Origin: Chara braunii
Lineage: Eukaryota > Streptophyta > Charophyceae > Charales > Characeae
Reading direction: 5' to 3'
DNA: 62,292 bases
Assembly (NCBI GenBank): GCA_003427395.1
Contig: BFEA01000540.1
Location: 516,588-578,879, forward strand
Shown one piece after another: positions 54,007-62,292 of this stretch (its first letter is position 1; each line of letters begins with the position of its first letter). The translations under genes and the position numbers were made by a program. The notes under the pieces are model-generated. The model had not been told where the DNA came from and ran no database searches. It worked only from the letters and a program-made list of their open reading frames with translations.

Positions 54007-54120
54007 TGGTTTCTCCCCACCAATAGATGGAGCCTCCCCGACGGTGCTAGATGTGGCTGCTCTTATCAGCACACCTAGCATCCGATCGGGTTGTTCTCTC
54101 TCAAAAAAAAAAAAAAAAAG
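54007..54120 (+). mobile_element. SINE-type 3' tail
   Basis: CTCCCCACCAATAGATGGAG, GGCTGCTCTTATCAGCAC, GTTCTCTCTC and an A run to 54119. Partner of 22415-22538. Confidence 0.55.
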
Positions 54121-54187
54121 CAAGCGAAAGTATGGAGAAAAGAATGAAGATTCAGGCAAAGGATATGATAAGAAATGCTCGTTAAAG

Positions 54188-54224
<37 letters not shown>

Positions 54225-54226
<2 letters not shown>

Positions 54227-54959
54227 TTGGTTTCTCAGCGTTGTCCTCAGGGGGCTGTTCCATACGGAGAGGGTTGGGTTGGAGGTTGGGGGAACCACCG
54301 TTCTGCGGGGACTGGCTTTTGGTGGGAACTGCTCGTTCTTGAGGGAGTGGTGGTTCGCTAGGGGGCTTGTCCTGAGCTGGGGTCAATGAGGAGAAGGGGC
54401 CGCCTCTCGACGGGGCAGCTCAAGGACAGGAGGGAGGGGTTTTCTGATCAGAGTGAGGGAAACTCTGTTTCTCGTCACGACGGAGAGGTGCTGTCCTCTC
54501 CTTTCCCCTCTGTGTCGTGGAGAGAGTGGGCGGAGGGAGCGGGTGGACATAAAAAAAAAAAAACCTCCTGGTAGCCCGGGTAATGAATACTGGTGGGGGA
54601 AGAAGTTCTAAAATGTTCTACTATGAAATAAAAGTGATTGGGTGGAGTACTTCGATTCTTCCTTTTCGAACTATGTGGTGGAGGTGGTCGACTCGTCGAA
54701 GGAAGATGAAGAGTTGAAGTCTGCTTTTAATCATTATGGGATTCGGTGAGGTTGCTTGCCTACTGTTTTTATCTTCCGAACTATGTGGTGGAGGAGGTCG
54801 GCTCGTCCGGAGATGATGAAGAGTAGGGGCGTTGTAGGGAAGAGGGAGGATGATTTCTTAATCTTCACAGCTTGTTCAAAAAAACGTTCACAGCTTGTTC
54901 AAAAAAACGGTTGTCTCAACAGGTTGGCAGTTTACTCAGGTTTTCTAAAACTCCTTGGT
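54225..54959. other. No gene seen; short duplicated block
   Basis: CGAACTATGTGGTGGAGGTG (54668) and CGAACTATGTGGTGGAGGAG (54777) are copies 109 bases apart, each followed by CTCGTC and GATGAAGAGT. It could be a remnant of acidic coding sequence (NYVVE..SS) but both copies run into stops. Confidence 0.45.
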
Positions 54960-55119
54960 TTGTTCTCAGATTCTCTCAGGTGAAGCCGGGTATTGGTCCC
55001 GGTATTTGAGTGCTTTTAGTTTCATATGGGACACTGGGCCCGGTTCCCAGCACGTGCTGCTCCCCACGAATACATTGGAGCTTTTGTCCCAACAAAGAAA
55101 AAAAAAAAAAAAAAAAAGA
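54960..55119 (+). mobile_element. SINE-like 3' part with A tail
   Basis: TCTCAGGTGAAGCCGGGTAT, GACACTGGGCCCGGTTCC, CTCCCCACGAATACATTGG and an A run. Lacks the 5' monomers. Confidence 0.7.
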
Positions 55120-55853
55120 GATCTGGAAAAATCTTGTGGAACGGGCGCTCGTATGGGGACAAGTGTTGGATGTTGTACTTTTAACGACTGCAATGAGAAG
55201 GATACTCTCAAAAAAAAAAAAAAAAAAAAAAAGGAGATCTGGACCGCAGAAGACTGCCAGTAATACCTCTTTACCCCGAAACTGGGAGTCGAATCTAACT
55301 TTTAAGTTTCAAGTACTAGTAAGAAAACCACAGCCTGACTACCAGCAAAGAAAAAGCCCTTCTGTCTCCAAACTGAACACCAATACCCTTCATGAAGAAA
55401 CCCAGCCTTGGATCAAGCTGAAGAAACACATAGTACCCAAGCTTCCCCTGCCCCCCACCTATTCCAATCCAAACCAACTCAGGCGCACCACACCCATGGA
55501 TGATGAGGGTAAGAGATCAGGGAAGTCTGAAGGAGGTTGGAGTGGGATAGAGGGATCCAGCGTTGTCCAATCGTTGCATACCAGTGGATAATCTCTTCGT
55601 ATCCCCCCGTGATCTTCTTGTTCACCTTGGTTTTCCCCTTGTGCCCCAATCCACTGTATTTCCCCAGTCCATTCCCCAACCCCAAGCCAGCCGCCGCTAA
55701 ATTTTTGTATGATTTGTGAAATTTCAGTTTTTGAAGAGAGGGTTTTTAATGCTTACGCAGACTGACGTCTGGAAAAATCAGGTAAAATCCGGACGCGCAC
55801 ACACACAAACACAAAAAAAAAAGGGAAAAAAAAAAGAAAACAGGTTACATAAG

Positions 55854-55857
<4 letters not shown>

Positions 55858-55936
<79 letters not shown>

Positions 55937-55953
55937 GCACGCACACACACACA
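55858..55953. repeat. (TC)n(AC)n microsatellite
   Basis: TC tract to 55911 then AC with GC interruptions. Confidence 0.95.
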
Positions 55954-56095
55954 CAAAGACTGTTTGCCTTGCCTTGCCTAGCCTTGCAATGCATTGCCTT
56001 GCCTGGAGGTCACCTCATCTTGGTGAGGTTGATGACATTATGTTCCTGGACGAGTGAGGCGACAAGTGATGTGAAAATATCCTCAGACTGATCTG

Positions 56096-56300
56096 CAAGA
56101 CTCTATAGACAGCAGTGTGCTGCAAGACTATAGACAGCAGTATGCTGCAAGACTCTATACAGCCCGATATTGCAGTGCAGTAGAGAGCACTGTGTCGTAG
56201 AGTGCAGTGGGGCTAGGTAAAGCGCTGTATAGTGCGGTAAAGGTGTACAGAGTACTGTTTAGAGAGCACTGTACAGAGCACTCTATAGAGTGAGAAAAAG
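56096..56300. repeat. Degenerate tandem repeat (about 29 bp)
   Basis: CAAGACTCTATAGACAGCAG and diverged forms recur five or more times, fading to GAGCACTGTACAGAGCACT. Confidence 0.7.
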
Positions 56301-56559
56301 CATAGTGGAGTGTTGTATAGGTGTAGACATGGCTTACTGAGAGATCAATGGTGGCGGTCAGGGGGGGAGGGGAGGGAAGGGGAGGGGTCGGTGGGAGGGG
56401 GGGAGTTAGGTGGGTTGGGGCAGGTCATTGACTTGCCCAAGGCCGTCAGTACAGATCCTTCCCTAATGAACTTCCAAAAGAAGCTCGAAGGGACCTGTAC
56501 ATCAGGAAGAAGTTGACGATACAAAAGCAGCATAGGGTATCTCCAGACCCTATATCGGA

Positions 56560-57955
56560 TCGCCGTGCATGTGCAGAAGTCAGCACAATGCCTCGATGTG
56601 AACCAGAGGGATGAAGTGGATCAGGGGGAGATGTTGAATGCACTGCACCGGCAGAGAAAGGGAAGTACACCAAAATGCCAGACGTGAAGTGGGCGTTGGA
56701 CTGCACACTGGCAGGACAGCCGGGCACCCCTCACAATGGTGTCGTGCTGTACATCAAGGACGACAATCATTTTGTCAATAGGGGTGCGATCATCGAGTAT
56801 AAACATAGTAAACGAGAGGGTCTTGTATGAGTCTTCACCAGTGTGGACAAAAGCCCGGGCTTAGCACTAGCTTGGGGTAATTACTTGGCTTTTGGCCAGA
56901 ACGCCGTGTCATTGCCGGCTGTCGCAGCTGCATTGAGAAAGAAAGGTGCGCCGATGGATTTCGTAAAGGCCACATCGAGGTACAGGAAAGCAGGCTTCGC
57001 ACCTCATGTGGATCCAAAGGCAGAGATATCTCTTCCGATGGTGCATGCTGCAGGCCACGGACCGCCTCAAGCTGCAGGCACCTCACCACCGCAGGCGTCA
57101 ACAGCGATAGAAGCCGATGCAGAGGGACATGGCAAGAAGGGGGATCCATCGCAGAAAAATGCGGCCGTCGGCTCTTTGAAGGTTGTCATATCAAGAAGTG
57201 CATCTAAAACATACTCTGTGCGTGTAGCAGGCAATCCAAAAGAGCAAACACCACAAGATGTCGAGAGAGCACAAGAGGGAGTCGAGAGGGCAAACAACCG
57301 AAGCACAGGCACGATGCATGCGGAAACAAGATGCCCTGTACCCAGCAAAGGAAGAAGAAAAACGTCATCAACTACGAAAAGTCAACCGTGTAGAGCAGTG
57401 GGTCCGTCTTCACAGACGCTCAGACGGATGGAAGAACAAGGAGTCAGTCCATGAATGCCTTGTCAATATGACGACTTGGGGGTTATGGGAACACCACCTG
57501 GTGCATCAGTGGCAACGGCTATCGCGGAAGTGGAAGCGATGCCAGCATCAGCAACCAGGGCTGTTGTAGATGCTCGCTGGCTTGTAGCAGATGCTTCTGA
57601 AGACGTGGATGCGGATCTCATCGCCAGTCTTAAGTCCACAGGCCAGCGGAAAAGGAAACCGACACCTCGGACCGGTGTCTCAGCAAAGGCAATGAGAAGA
57701 GAAATTCAAATTTTACCGGATGATGAGGGCGCTGAACGAATGATGTTGGGTGAGAAGCAGCAACGGGAAGCGGAGAGGGCTAAACCGAAGAAAGGAGGAA
57801 GAGACGTTGTACTGTCAAGAACCCGTAGAGTAAAGAGACCTGAACGAGAAGTTGATGATACACAAGCAGCAGATCCGAGAGCAACGGGCATGCGGGAGGC
57901 TGCTATGCGACGCAAAAAAAATAGTGCAAGCGAGCGGTTTCTTTTTGGAGTATGA
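56560..57955 (+). pseudogene. Decayed coding region upstream of possible ParB-like segment
   Basis: One frame with TGA stops at 56828 and 57452 runs from about 56560. It includes KYTKMPDVKWALDCTLAGQP and NGVVLYIKDDNHFVNRGAII before the first stop, then SPGLALAWGNYLAFGQNAVS, an Ala/Gly-rich and a charged linker (RRVKRPEREVDD). I do not recognise a domain. Codon texture, length and absence of repeats suggest real former coding sequence. Both stops are TGA, as expected if methylated CGA codons decayed. The frame shifts at the A run near 57916 into the ParB-like segment. Confidence 0.5.
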
Positions 57956-58302
57956 TGAAAATGGAGATGCATTGGATGACCCTCGAGTGATTCACATACC
58001 TATTGATCAGGTATTGGAGATACCCGAGCACAAGATCATGTACAATCATAGGCCGCTAGATCGTGCACACGTGGAGGAACTGAAGGAGGAGATTATGAAG
58101 AGTTTCAAGGGTTACGGAGACTGGTGGAGATCGGATCTTATTCTTGCGCCCATTCAGCTGCAATGAGACGGATCAAAGGAGAAGGCAAGGCGCATAACGC
58201 GAACCGAGTTTTCAACGAGAGAGGTCACCAAGTATTATTGGTACCCAGTCGGCGGGCAGGACACAGCAGCAGCGGCAAACCAAGTTTTCCAACGTCAAAA
58301 AA
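57925..58302 (+). pseudogene. Possible ParB/sulfiredoxin-fold segment
   Basis: In the next frame: FFLEYDENGD, then RVIHIPIDQVLEIPEHKIMY, RPLDRAHVEELKEEIMKSF, LILAPIQLQ, a TGA (58163) and in the same frame TREVTKYYWYPVGGQDTAAA. The pattern I.ID.V...P...R.L...HVEELKE.I followed by a (V)GGQ..A segment resembles the ParB/Srx-like nucleotide-binding fold (ParB normally has GERRxxA; here GGQDTAA). Similarity is by eye and the key Arg is absent, so the fold is a hypothesis. It ends in an A run at 58298. Confidence 0.4.
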
Positions 58303-58504
58303 AAAAATAAAAAATTTGCGGGGTGCCCATCGACAACAGCTACACAACTGTAAAAACAAAAACACACCCCCCCCTGGCAAAAAATAAATAAATATTAAAT
58401 AAACTTCCGGTTGTACGGCACTGATCAATCTTTCTGAAGAAAACAAAAATGAACACATTTCAAGAATAAATATAGAGATTAAACTATAGTCGCAAACAAG
58501 GTGT

Positions 58505-59080
58505 GTGTTGATGTATGCAGATGTAAAGGCACTAATGGCATACAAACATATGTCTCTCGTCACAAACCGACTAACGGATGACGAAGGCGAAGTCGTGCAG
58601 AACATGTGTGATAACTGGGGAGGACAGGACTGTGAGATCGTGGGAAGTCTTGAAATGCCGAATGGTTACAAATGCGAAGTGACATGGGAGGACTTGTTAG
58701 AAACAGGGAAATATGAAGTATCGATGTCTGATGCATTGATCAACTTCTATATGGAGCTAATGGCCGCAGACAACAAGAATGTTGGTCCAACAACACGATC
58801 TGACCCTTCTAGAAGCTTCTTCCACAGTTTGAAGGAAAGTTGCAGCACACGAGCATCATACAACACACTTCGCAAGTGGATCGAGCAAGTAGACATGGAC
58901 TCAGGGGACGTTATACTTATGCCAATCACGAACATGTCAACTGACAACTGGACAATCACTGCGATAGACACCCAACACGAAACGTTGAGTACTACGATCC
59001 GCTCGGGCCACAAAATGAAAACACTTTCAAGGATGAGGTCATCCCATGCGTCCAGTCTTTCCTTTGAACTCGCGCTTTGT
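58505..59080 (+). pseudogene. Ulp1/SENP-like (C48) cysteine protease domain, broken
   Basis: From 58505: VTWEDLLETGKYEVSMSDAL at 59-78 leads into INFYMELM (79-86), the Ulp1 (WL.D..INFY) signature; then SFFHSLKE (104-111), LRKWIEQVDM.SGDVILMPI (122-141), DNWTITAIDTQHET (147-160). After a one-base shift near 58984 the sequence continues YYDPLGPQNE, carrying the catalytic Asp. Where the family has HW, this copy has NW (Asn148), so the catalytic His is replaced. The downstream Q.N..DCG (Cys) box is not found. Ulp1 domains cut SUMO-type conjugates and are often captured by plant and algal transposons. A dead element gene is the likeliest reading. Confidence 0.75.
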
Positions 59081-59182
59081 AATGACCCGCCAAAACACAG
59101 ACTAAGAACACTGCTGATTTATGGGATCTGCCGCTGGAATGTATGCCTTGCTGAGATTCCCGCATTCTGCTGTGTTTTCTAA

Positions 59183-60783
59183 GTCTGTGTGTGTGCGTGC
59201 CTGCTGGTCTGCGTGGCTGTCTGAGTGCTTGTCGGCCTGAGTGTGTGTGTGACCCTCAAGGGTACTTGTTCGTTTGGAGGCGCTGCAGGGCCGATACTTA
59301 CCTGTGGCCACGACTCTGAGGGTTGCAGCGGGAAAAACACTCAAGTAGCGGGGATAGGCCTGTGACACTTAGAGCAGCGGGAAAAACACTCAAGTAGCAG
59401 GTAGGCTGGTACCACTCAAGTAGTGGTAGAAGTGTGGGGTACTCGAGGCCGAGCAGAAGAAGAGAAAAAGTTGGCATTTTTAGAGGCCCGGTAGGGGTAG
59501 GCTAGAGGTAGGACGCTACCAGTCCAAGTAGCCTGAGTCTAGGGCCTGTACGGACGGTATTAGAGCCTGCAATGATGTTTCCTTCCGAAAGGGAGGAGGT
59601 ACTGGCTGCTTGGAGGCCGCGCGGCCTGGAAGTCACCGCCCAAGAGGCGAGTAGGCCGCTATATCTCCAGGAGGAGCGAGTAGCTCATCCTCATTTGCGG
59701 TGTGCAAGGATTGGTGACATACTGCTTGAGCGGGCATCCAGGGCTCAGAGCGCTGCCTGGAGGAAGGAGAGCAGCTGGGAGCTCAGCCTGGCTATGGCGA
59801 GCAGCCCAGTCTGAGGAGGAGGAAGAAGGGGGCGAAGGAGGAGAGCGGTGAGGTACCTACCTGGCTATGGTGGACACCATCTTCATCACCTTGATAGGCA
59901 CTGCATCTGGAAGGCCCCAGCTGGGGTAGTGCCGCACCAAGGAAGCTCGAGGCAGAGTCAGGCATGGCGGCCTGATGAGCATCAACATAGCTGCTTTGTG
60001 TTGTCCTTTGCACAGGAGGGCAGAGCCCTTAGTAGTCCACCGTAGCCTTGGCATGTGAGAGGAGGAAGAGGGGGAAGCCATGGCTATGGTGGACCTGTTG
60101 TTGCGCTGGCAGTAAGAGGGAACTTCGGATATTGTTTTTGGTTCATCCACTCATTGTTATTATTATTATTTGGAAGAAGAATAAGATTGGCGAAGATAAG
60201 GAGGAGGAGGAAGGTGGAGAGAAGGGGGATTTGTCATTGGTCTTGCTCCTGTACATCTTCTTCTTCTTCTTCTCTTCTTCTTTGGTCTGTATCTCGTTGC
60301 AAGTGCTTTCATTTCTTTCACAATTGGGTGGCATTGTTTTTCCTTGTGAATTTGCACTTCAGAAATGACCAGGATTGTAACAGCTTTGAAAAATGCGCCA
60401 CATGTCATCCCATGTACATTTAGAGAGATTACCAACTCGTATGTGGAGGCGCATACGGATGACGTGCATCAATCAGGGGTTTGTATTCTCGCTTATGCAT
60501 CACAGATAGGAGCCGGTTTTGGCACCGTTCGACTTTGGAAATGTCTTTCCGTACAGAATGAGATCGAGGGTAACACCACAACATACTGGTGTGTGGTGCA
60601 AAAAGTGAAGTGGTGAATATTATGCATGAGTCAGACAACAGTACCAATCATGTCCCATGAAGACATTCAAGAACCGGCGCGGGCCTCGTTTTGGCTGGCG
60701 CCACCAGCCATTTTGCGCCGGTAGTCCTGAGCCTGCCCGCCTCCTGTGTTAACCAGCCGGCATTTGTTTTTCAAGCAGGGAAA
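59183..60783. other. No recognised gene
   Basis: AAAAACACTCAAGTAGC copies at 59332 and 59380 (with ACTCAAGTAGTGG at 59415), GA/GAA-rich sequence, TTC tract near 60260. An open stretch at 60365-60616 (MTRIVTALKNAPH onward, 83 codons) is unassigned. A GGCTGGCGCCACCAGCC block at 60695 is a MITE B scrap. Confidence 0.5.
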
Positions 60784-61009
60784 GGTTAAGCCGCCAGGAC
60801 GTTTCCCAGCTATAAAACCAAAGCCGCGGTGTCAATGCTGCCACAACTCTCGGGGTGCCGTTTCGCGGCACATCCGTCCGGGCAAAATGGGTCAAATGAG
60901 CGGCCTGTTTTGCCTGGATGCATGTCCAGTGAAAAAACACCCCGGCACTTGCGCCAGCATGTACGCCGCAACTTCGGTTTTATAGCTGGGAAACGTACCG
61001 GTGGTTCAA
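60784..61009. mobile_element. Inverted-repeat element with about 45-bp arms
   Basis: GACGTTTCCCAGCTATAAAA on the left and TTTTATAGCTGGGAAACGTA on the right are inverted, and the outer GGTTAAGCCGCC faces GGTGGTTCAA. The interior has TGCCGTTTCGCGGCA and CCGGGCAAAATGGGTCAAA. No ORF. Confidence 0.8.
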
Positions 61010-61295
61010 GTTTTTCGATTAAAATTTGGAGCAAATCATTAAAAAGTTAAAAAACCTATTTTGTAATTACATTTAATGATTTTACACTAATATTTTAGCT
61101 TGTTTATCTACTGTCACACACCGTTGAGCTAGCTCAACTCAGTAGTGCAAGTGGGAGCGCAGGCCAGTGATCATTTTTCCAAAAAACAATTTGTAATAAA
61201 AAACGACGGAAAAGATTCGATAGCAGTTTTGCATGTTCTGTTGTCTGCATTCGGGTCCAATGCAACAGACGAGGGTTTAGGGTTTAAGGAGTCTC

Positions 61296-61350
61296 CATGT
61301 ATTAGTGGGGAGTTGCACTTGCTGGAAATCGGGTCCAGCGTCCTTGTTGT
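61296..61350 (-). mobile_element. SINE-type 3' tail core, minus
   Basis: TTAGTGGGGAGTTGCACTTG and CTGGAAATCGGGTCCAGCGT; no T run beside it. Confidence 0.5.
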
Positions 61351-61676
61351 ATATGAATGTTGTTCAGTTGTTGCATCAGCACACTTACGTCACAGCATTT
61401 ACAGTTACGGTCGTATGTAGTGGCTTCCAACAGGCATACTGGAGGAGGCTGCGCATCTCACTCCCCCCATAGTAGACCTAATCTGGCCTTTTCCAAAAAA
61501 AAAAGAAAAAGGCACAGCTGACAGGGCCCTATTTTTTCGGTGGAAATACGGACAGATTATTCCACCACGATTTCTGAATTCCCACTGCAATTATGTGTAA
61601 AAATTCTGGTTTCCAAGATGTTTTATTCTGCCAGCCAGCTCCTCTTCACCTCCTGCCTCTTTCCCTGGGGCCTCAT

Positions 61677-61833
61677 CCCATTAGCAGCGTTGAGTTTCCT
61701 CAACGCCCGAATCTGAACATGTTTGTCGAGATGTGCAGAGAAGCTGAGAGAATCGCATTGAGTTTCCTCAAGTGCATGTCTCCCCAAACACATCCAGAAT
61801 CGGGTGTTGAGGAAACTCAACTCTGCTAGTGGG
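61677..61833. mobile_element. MITE family D, copy 2
   Basis: CCCATTAGCAGCGTTGAGTT at the left and AACTCAACTCTGCTAGTGGG at the right are inverted. The inner arms CGCCCGAATCTGAACATGTT and CATCCAGAATCGGGTG pair. Matches 45185-45334 in layout. Confidence 0.75.
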
Positions 61834-61895
61834 CCCGGCCCCTGAGTTTCTTTTCAAAAAGATACCCAAAAAGTCGATGCGGTATAACCCAGATT

Positions 61896-61914
61896 CTTTC
61901 TTTCTTTCTTTCCT

Positions 61915-61957
<43 letters not shown>

Positions 61958-61960
61958 CTC
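61896..61960. repeat. (TTTC)n microsatellite
   Basis: About 15 units with minor interruptions; a CTCTTTCCTTGAGCCGGATT block occurs after it at 61975 and 62038. Confidence 0.9.
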
Positions 61961-62292
61961 TCTCTTTCTTTCTCCTCTTTCCTTGAGCCGGATTAGGGAA
62001 ATTTGTGACCCACCCTAGATCCTGTTCGCTGTTTCTCCTCTTTCCTTGAGCCGGATTAGGAAATACTGTAAGCTAAGAAAACTCCCACAAAATAAGAACG
62101 AACGGTCAGCATTCAGGCTGAATTTATTCAAATATAACAGACTGGCAGTGCTGATGGCTTCATGGAAAGCAAGATGCTCACATGGTCTTGGCTAAAGGGA
62201 TGTGGTACAAGAGGACACAAGACCAGACCCCTAACAGGATATGGAAAATAGAAGAATATTCGCAAGTGGCGGACACCCCCTTTTTTTTTTTA
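61961..62292. other. No gene seen at window end
   Basis: After the duplicated CCTTGAGCCGGATTAGG block the sequence is unremarkable and ends in a T run. Confidence 0.5.

Noticed and set aside
57925-58302. Bacterial ParB partition gene or bacterial contamination
   Set aside because: No ParA, no operon, no Shine-Dalgarno context; the segment is broken and embedded in eukaryotic repeats beside a Ulp1-like domain.
58505-59182. Active SUMO protease gene of the host
   Set aside because: Frameshift near 58984, Asn in place of catalytic His, no Cys box and a broken upstream frame argue against a working protease.

Overview
This is a draft-assembly window of a large, repeat-rich nuclear genome. The evidence is a spliced gene with GT-AG introns, long microsatellites, dense SINE/LINE/MITE-type repeats and N gaps inside simple repeats (12337-12381 and 51338-51662). 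The one clear host gene is closest in wording to plant DBP5/LOS4 helicases. A Penelope-like element with an N-terminal GIY-YIG domain, a type known from the green lineage, is also present. A streptophyte green alga with a bloated genome (Chara-like) fits best; this is an inference, not a proven identification.

Layout. From 1 to 16411 (+) runs the 3' two thirds of a DBP5/DDX19/LOS4-type DEAD-box RNA helicase gene. Nine exons totalling 948 bp (1322-1546, 2473-2613, 3379-3432, 4824-4948, 6497-6596, 8934-8981, 12109-12217, 12729-12814, 16352-16411) join in one frame and carry motifs II to VI and the stop. The N-terminal part (Q motif, Walker A) lies outside the window. About 94% of the visible gene span is intron, filled with palindromic MITEs, microsatellites and duplications. 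From 16412 to about 24200 there are only repeats: tRNA-derived SINEs, MITEs, minisatellites and a 46-base C run.

From 24271 to 27716 (+) lies a decayed Penelope-like retroelement with a SAP-like segment, then GIY-YIG, then reverse transcriptase, the reverse of the classical Penelope order. From about 29230 to 35030 (-) is an L1-type LINE: ORF1 with a variant zinc knuckle is intact, while ORF2 (AP endonuclease plus reverse transcriptase) is broken by several stops, and minisatellites sit at its 3' end. From 35060 to 38900 is a GC-rich stretch with no gene I can defend. From 38900 to 56500 lie SINEs sharing one 3' tail, two large fold-back elements (41448-42258 and 43302-43790), more MITEs and a complex monomer family (47750-50560).

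From about 56600 to 59080 (+) is a broken coding region. It holds a low-complexity ORF, then a possible ParB/sulfiredoxin-like segment, then a Ulp1/SENP-like (C48) protease domain with the catalytic His position replaced by Asn and the Cys box missing. This is probably a decayed mobile-element gene and is the least familiar item here. The window ends in further MITEs and simple repeats.

The genes do not form a pathway: one housekeeping mRNA-export helicase is embedded in layers of selfish DNA. The most interesting items are the permuted Penelope-like element, the possible ParB/Ulp1 reading frame, and a roughly 111-bp near-perfect palindrome family present about eleven times in 62 kb.
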